Source of the DNA: Actinomycetes bacterium
GTDB lineage: Bacteria; Actinomycetota; Acidimicrobiia; Acidimicrobiales; Palsa-688
NCBI GenBank assembly: GCA_021846485.1
Contig: JAJZWW010000133.1
Location: 1-8,082 of the forward strand
Reading direction: 5' to 3'
Length of the DNA: 8,082 nt
The notes under the pieces were generated by a model. That model was not told where the DNA came from and made no database searches. It worked only from the letters and a program-made list of their open reading frames with translations. Made by a program: the position numbers and the translations under genes. Positions 5,509 through 8,082 of this stretch are shown piece by piece. Every line of letters starts with the position of its first letter. Within the stretch, counting starts at the first letter, position 1.

Positions 5509-7242
5509 TTAGGCGATGACCCGGAGGACTTCCTCGATGCTGGTCCTGCCGGCGAGCACCTCCCGCAGGCCCGCCTCGCGCAGGGTGAGCATCCCCTCGG
5601 CGAGGCCGACCTTCAAGATGTCCTCGCTGTGGCCCCGCTCGGTGATCACCCGCTCGACCTCCTCGGTGACGGTCAGGACCTCGTGGACCGCGAACCGCCC
5701 GTGGAAGCCGGTGCGCCCGCACACCCCGCAGCCGACCGCCCGGTACACCTCGCGCGGCTCGCCGATGTCACCGAGGCGCTCGGCGTCCCAGCCGACACGC
5801 GCCAGGTCGTCGGGGGACACCCAGTAGGGCTGCTTGCAGCGCTCGCAGAGCCGCCGGGCGAGGCGCTGGGCGACGATGCAGTCCAGGGCGCTGCCCACGA
5901 GGAACGGCTCGACGCCCATCTCGATCAGCCGCCCCGGGCTGCTCGACGAGTCGTTGGTATGGAGGGTGGAGAGCACCAGGTGCCCGGTGAGCGCGGCCTC
6001 GATGGCGATCTGGGCGGTCTCGCGGTCGCGCACCTCCCCGAGCAGCACGATGTCGGGGTCGGAGCGCAGGATCGAGCGGAGCGCGGAGGCGAAGGTCAGG
6101 CCCGCCTTGGTGTTGACCTGCACCTGGTTGATCCCCTCGAGCTGGTACTCGACGGGGTCCTCGACAGTGATCACGTTCTTGCTCACGTCGTTCAAGATGT
6201 TGAGCGTGGCGTAGAGCGTGGTGGACTTCCCCGACCCGGTGGGCCCGGTTACGAGGATCGTCCCGTAGGGCTTGCGGTACGAGCGCTCGTAGCGCTCCAT
6301 GTTCTCCGGGAGGAAGCCGAGGTCGGACAGCTTGAGCATGGCGGTCGACTTGTCGAGGATCCGCATGACGACCTTCTCGCCCCAGACCGTCGGGAGGGTC
6401 GCCACCCGAAGATCGACGGGCTGGCCGTTGATCCGGGTGGTGATCCGTCCGTCCTGGGGCACCCGCCGCTCGGCGATGTTGAGCGACGCCATGATCTTCA
6501 CCCGACTGATCACTCCCGCGGCGATGCTGCTCGGGGGGCGCATCACCTCGTGGAGCACCCCGTCGATCCGGAACCGGATCCGCAGGTCGCGCGACCCCGG
6601 CTCGATGTGGATGTCCGACGCCCGGTCGGTGACCGCCTGGCCGATCAACAAGTTGACCAGCTTCACGATGGGCCCGTCCTCGACCACCTCGCGTACCGAG
6701 GCGAGCTCCGGGGCGGCCCCCTCGAAGGAGCTGGCCGCCTCGGCGCTGGCCCGCTCGGCCTCGTCGTCGGAGCGGTAGCAGCTGGCGATCGCCGCGGCCA
6801 CCGACGACGGCGGGGCGAGGATCATGCGGATCGGCGCGCCGGTGACCGTGCGGAAGTCGTCCACGACCAGCACGTTGCTCGGGTCGGACACCGCGACGAG
6901 CAGGGCGCCCTGCTCCCAGCCGACGGGGATCGCCCGGTACCGCTTGGCCATCGCCGGGCTGACCAGCCGGGCCGAGGCGGAGTCGATCGGGTAGTTGGCG
7001 AGGTCGACCTGCTCCAAGCCGGTGTAGTCGGCGAGCGCGGCGATCAGCGCCGACTCCTCGACCAGGCCGCTGTCGAGCAGGGCCTCCACCAGGCTCGCGC
7101 CGGGGCGCTGGGAGCCGAGGGCGGACTGCAGCGCCGCCTCGCCCAACAGCCCGCGGGCCACGAGCAGGGCGCCGAAGCCGCCCCGCTCACCGCCCGGGCG
7201 GTGCTCTGCGCCAGGGAGAGAACCCCGCGGGTCGAGGGTCAC
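5509..7242 (-). CDS. pilB: PilB, type IV pilus assembly (extension) ATPase
   Basis: A 577-residue hexameric ATPase that powers pilin polymerisation through PilC. Residues ~21–155 are an MshEN/T2SSE_N domain with two tandem motifs: GFGALLVARGLL…ALGSQ at 22–45 and ASLVEALLDSGLV…AL at 49–70. The T2SSE core follows: ASDIHIEP at 208–215, Walker A GPTGSGKST at 333–341, Asp box TVEDPVEY at 359–366, Walker B DIVLLGEVRD at 397–406, and His box GHLVLSTLHTND at 420–431. A four-cysteine zinc site, C466/C469 and C505/C508, is typical of PilB/GspE and absent from PilT. GTG at 7242 was chosen: the frame is open to another GTG at 7461, but those 73 extra residues are Pro/Gly-rich and their third codon positions are often A or T, unlike the rest of the gene. 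GGTGG lies 7 nt before the chosen start. It is the first gene of the pilus operon. Confidence 0.94.
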   Translation of the reverse strand: MTLDPRGSLPGAEHRPGGERGGFGALLVARGLLGEAALQSALGSQRPGASLVEALLDSGLVEESALIAALADYTGLEQVDLANYPIDSASARLVSPAMAKRYRAIPVGWEQGALLVAVSDPSNVLVVDDFRTVTGAPIRMILAPPSSVAAAIASCYRSDDEAERASAEAASSFEGAAPELASVREVVEDGPIVKLVNLLIGQAVTDRASDIHIEPGSRDLRIRFRIDGVLHEVMRPPSSIAAGVISRVKIMASLNIAERRVPQDGRITTRINGQPVDLRVATLPTVWGEKVVMRILDKSTAMLKLSDLGFLPENMERYERSYRKPYGTILVTGPTGSGKSTTLYATLNILNDVSKNVITVEDPVEYQLEGINQVQVNTKAGLTFASALRSILRSDPDIVLLGEVRDRETAQIAIEAALTGHLVLSTLHTNDSSSSPGRLIEMGVEPFLVGSALDCIVAQRLARRLCERCKQPYWVSPDDLARVGWDAERLGDIGEPREVYRAVGCGVCGRTGFHGRFAVHEVLTVTEEVERVITERGHSEDILKVGLAEGMLTLREAGLREVLAGRTSIEEVLRVIA

Positions 7243-7363
7243 CGAACCGCCACCCGGGCCGCCTTTGCCGGGCGCGCCACGGGGGCCGGCGCCAGGGTCA
7301 CCCGGGAAACACTCGGACGTAGGTCGCGCGGCAGCACCAGGGGTCCTATCGGCAGCTCCGACC

Positions 7364-7378
7364 GCCAGCTGAGCTGGC
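7364..7378. repeat. 15-bp near-perfect palindrome, possible operator
   Basis: The 7-bp arms gccagct (7364–7370) and agctggc (7372–7378) surround one central base. It lies about 120 bp upstream of the pilB start. A further outer pair, ggcagc at 7351–7356 and gctgcc at 7377–7382, could extend it into an alternative hairpin. A dimeric regulator could bind such a dyad; a chance GC-rich repeat is also possible. Confidence 0.3.
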
Positions 7379-7380
7379 TG

Positions 7381-7407
7381 CCCCCCGGCGCGCAGGGGCC
7401 CGGGGGG
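7381..7407. repeat. GC-only inverted repeat with 8-bp arms
   Basis: The arms ccccccgg (7381–7388) and ccgggggg (7400–7407) are perfect complements around an 11-nt loop. The transcript would form a very stable hairpin in the pilB leader or at the end of a long aroE transcript. There is no following T-run on the minus strand. Confidence 0.4.
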
Positions 7408-7492
7408 GTGAGCTCGCCCTGCTCTCCCTGCTCGATGTCCCACCCCGTTCGTAGGATCCACCTCGACCCTTCGTCTCCCCCGACGACCCCCG

Positions 7493-7530
7493 TCACCCTG
7501 CCCGGTCGGTCGGCGACCCGGCCACGGTGA
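7493..7530 (-). terminator. Imperfect stem-loop directly after aroE
   Basis: Starting at the base after the aroE stop codon, TCACC (minus strand 7530–7526) pairs with GGTGA (7497–7493). The inner sequence CCGGGTCG/CGACCGG forms a longer stem with one bulge. Its position immediately downstream of aroE suggests a terminator that separates aroE from the pilus genes, although no T-run follows. Confidence 0.4.
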
Positions 7531-8082
7531 CTACCTCGGCCCGGGCGCCTCCCCAGCTGGCGAAGGGGTCCCCGGGGCGCGTGGGCCGCCGGCGGCGACG
7601 CCGGACGAGCTGAGCCCGACGGCAGCGGCCATCGCGTCGAGGGGAGCCGGCTCGCCGGTCCACGCGCTCCACTGGCGGGCCGCCTGGTGGAGCAGCATCC
7701 CGAGACCGTTGCTGACCGTGGCGCCGGCGGCGGCGGCGGCGGCGAGCAGCGGGGTGACTGGCGGTGCGTAAACCAGGTCGAGGACCACCTGGCCGGCGGC
7801 GAAGGCCCCGGCCCCGCCCAGGCCGAACGGCGCGGCAGCGCGCATGCCGGCTCCGGTGGCGTCCACCACCAGGTGGGCGTCGCCGACTGCCGAGACCGGC
7901 CCGGTCCGGCCGGCGGCTCCCGCGAGAGCAGCGCAGGCCGCCGCCGCGGCCGGGTCCCGACCGACGACCACCACCGAGACCGCGCCCGCCCGGGCGAGCG
8001 CAAGGGTCGCCGCCCGGGCCGCGCCGCCGGTCCCCAGCACGACGCAGCGCCGGCCGCCCGGGTCGAACCCCGGGTCGGCAGC
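7531..8082 (-). CDS. aroE: Shikimate dehydrogenase, C-terminal part (partial)
   Basis: AroE reduces 3-dehydroshikimate to shikimate with NADPH in the cytoplasmic pathway to aromatic amino acids. The window holds the last 183 residues; the N-terminal substrate-binding half, including the catalytic Lys and Asp, lies beyond the edge. Visible are the Rossmann nucleotide loop LGTGGAARA (visible residues 16–24), GRD (41–43) at the end of strand 2 where NADP-binding members have NRT/SRT, VVDATGAGM (72–80), the family stretch LDLVYAPPVTPLL (91–103), and NGLGMLLHQAARQW (115–128) of the C-terminal helix. The N of the usual NATxxGM motif is D here (DATGAGM). The final ~28 residues are a Gly/Pro/Ser tail of no clear function. 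The frame stays open to 8082, so the gene is intact as far as can be seen. A quinate/shikimate dehydrogenase relative is possible. Confidence 0.92.
   Translation of the reverse strand, partial: AADPGFDPGGRRCVVLGTGGAARAATLALARAGAVSVVVVGRDPAAAAACAALAGAAGRTGPVSAVGDAHLVVDATGAGMRAAAPFGLGGAGAFAAGQVVLDLVYAPPVTPLLAAAAAAGATVSNGLGMLLHQAARQWSAWTGEPAPLDAMAAAVGLSSSGVAAGGPRAPGTPSPAGEAPGPR

Larger units (their letters stand above)
7243..7530 (-). promoter_or_regulatory. Non-coding leader between aroE and pilB with inverted repeats
   Basis: This 288-bp stretch shows mixed third positions in every frame and no protein I recognise. It is the best candidate for the promoter of the pilBTC genes. It contains a hairpin next to the aroE stop (7493–7530), an 8-bp stem with an 11-nt loop (7381–7388/7400–7407), and a near-palindrome gccagct-g-agctggc at 7364–7378. 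Local AT-richer spots on the minus strand are GGATCCTACGAAC (7461–7449 area) and GATAGGA (about 7350–7344), either of which might be a −10 region, but neither has a clear −35 partner. I see no c-di-GMP riboswitch core sequence. Confidence 0.4.

Noticed and set aside
7243..7461. GTG at 7461 as the pilB start
   Set aside because: The added 73 residues are Pro/Gly/Arg-rich, their third codon positions are not G/C-biased like the rest of pilB, and the MshEN domain begins only after 7242.
5455..7530. A 691-codon open frame on the plus strand opposite pilB and pilT
   Set aside because: Its translation is Asp/Gly/His/Arg-rich with no recognisable domain, and the opposite strand has clear PilB and PilT motifs over nearly the whole length. 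It is a shadow of GC-rich codon usage.
7243..7530. c-di-GMP riboswitch in the pilB leader
   Set aside because: I looked for the GEMM core (GCAAAGCC and GGUAGGUAGC-like segments). Only a loose GCAAAGG match exists near 7260, without the partner elements.
1..8082. tRNA/rRNA genes, CRISPR arrays, insertion sequences, attachment sites
   Set aside because: No cloverleaf-like sequence, regularly spaced repeat, transposase motif or integrase site was seen; nearly all DNA is accounted for by the pilus genes and aroE.

Overview
The window is GC-rich DNA with strong G/C preference at third codon positions. It looks like a high-GC actinobacterial chromosome. An Acidimicrobiia-type or related lineage is my best guess, from the gene order aroE–pilB–pilT–pilC–pilin–pilM/N–(pilO?); this is inference, not a database result. 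Every gene I can support is on the minus strand, so transcription runs from high to low coordinates. Long open frames on the plus strand are shadows caused by the base composition.

Layout in the direction of transcription: (1) 8082–7531, the C-terminal 183 residues of shikimate dehydrogenase (AroE), cut off by the window edge. (2) 7530–7243, a 288-bp non-coding stretch with several inverted repeats. (3) 7242–5509, PilB, the pilus extension ATPase. (4) 5470–3908, PilT, the retraction ATPase, which carries an additional N-terminal MshEN/T2SSE_N-like domain. (5) 3891–2659, PilC, the inner-membrane platform. (6) 2658–2508, a 151-bp leader. (7) 2507–1953, PilA, a type IV prepilin with a GFTLIEL cleavage site. 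(8) 1952–1808, an intergenic gap with a 15-bp-arm perfect inverted repeat. (9) 1807–50, a single polypeptide that reads as PilM followed by PilN. (10) 53–1, the first 17 codons of a gene overlapping pilMN by 4 bp, by position probably pilO.

Together these genes specify most of the cytoplasmic and membrane assembly machine of a type IV pilus: opposing motors (PilB, PilT), the platform (PilC), the fibre subunit (PilA) and the alignment module (PilM/N/O). No outer-membrane secretin is needed in a monoderm and none is seen. The prepilin peptidase (PilD) that must process PilA is not in the window.

The main unusual points are the PilM–PilN fusion, the MshEN-like domain on the retraction motor as well as on PilB (with differently degraded c-di-GMP motifs), and the perfect palindrome separating the pilin gene from pilMN. 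I found no RNA genes, insertion sequences, CRISPR arrays or clearly new system; this is a compact, intact pilus operon with some domain-architecture novelties.
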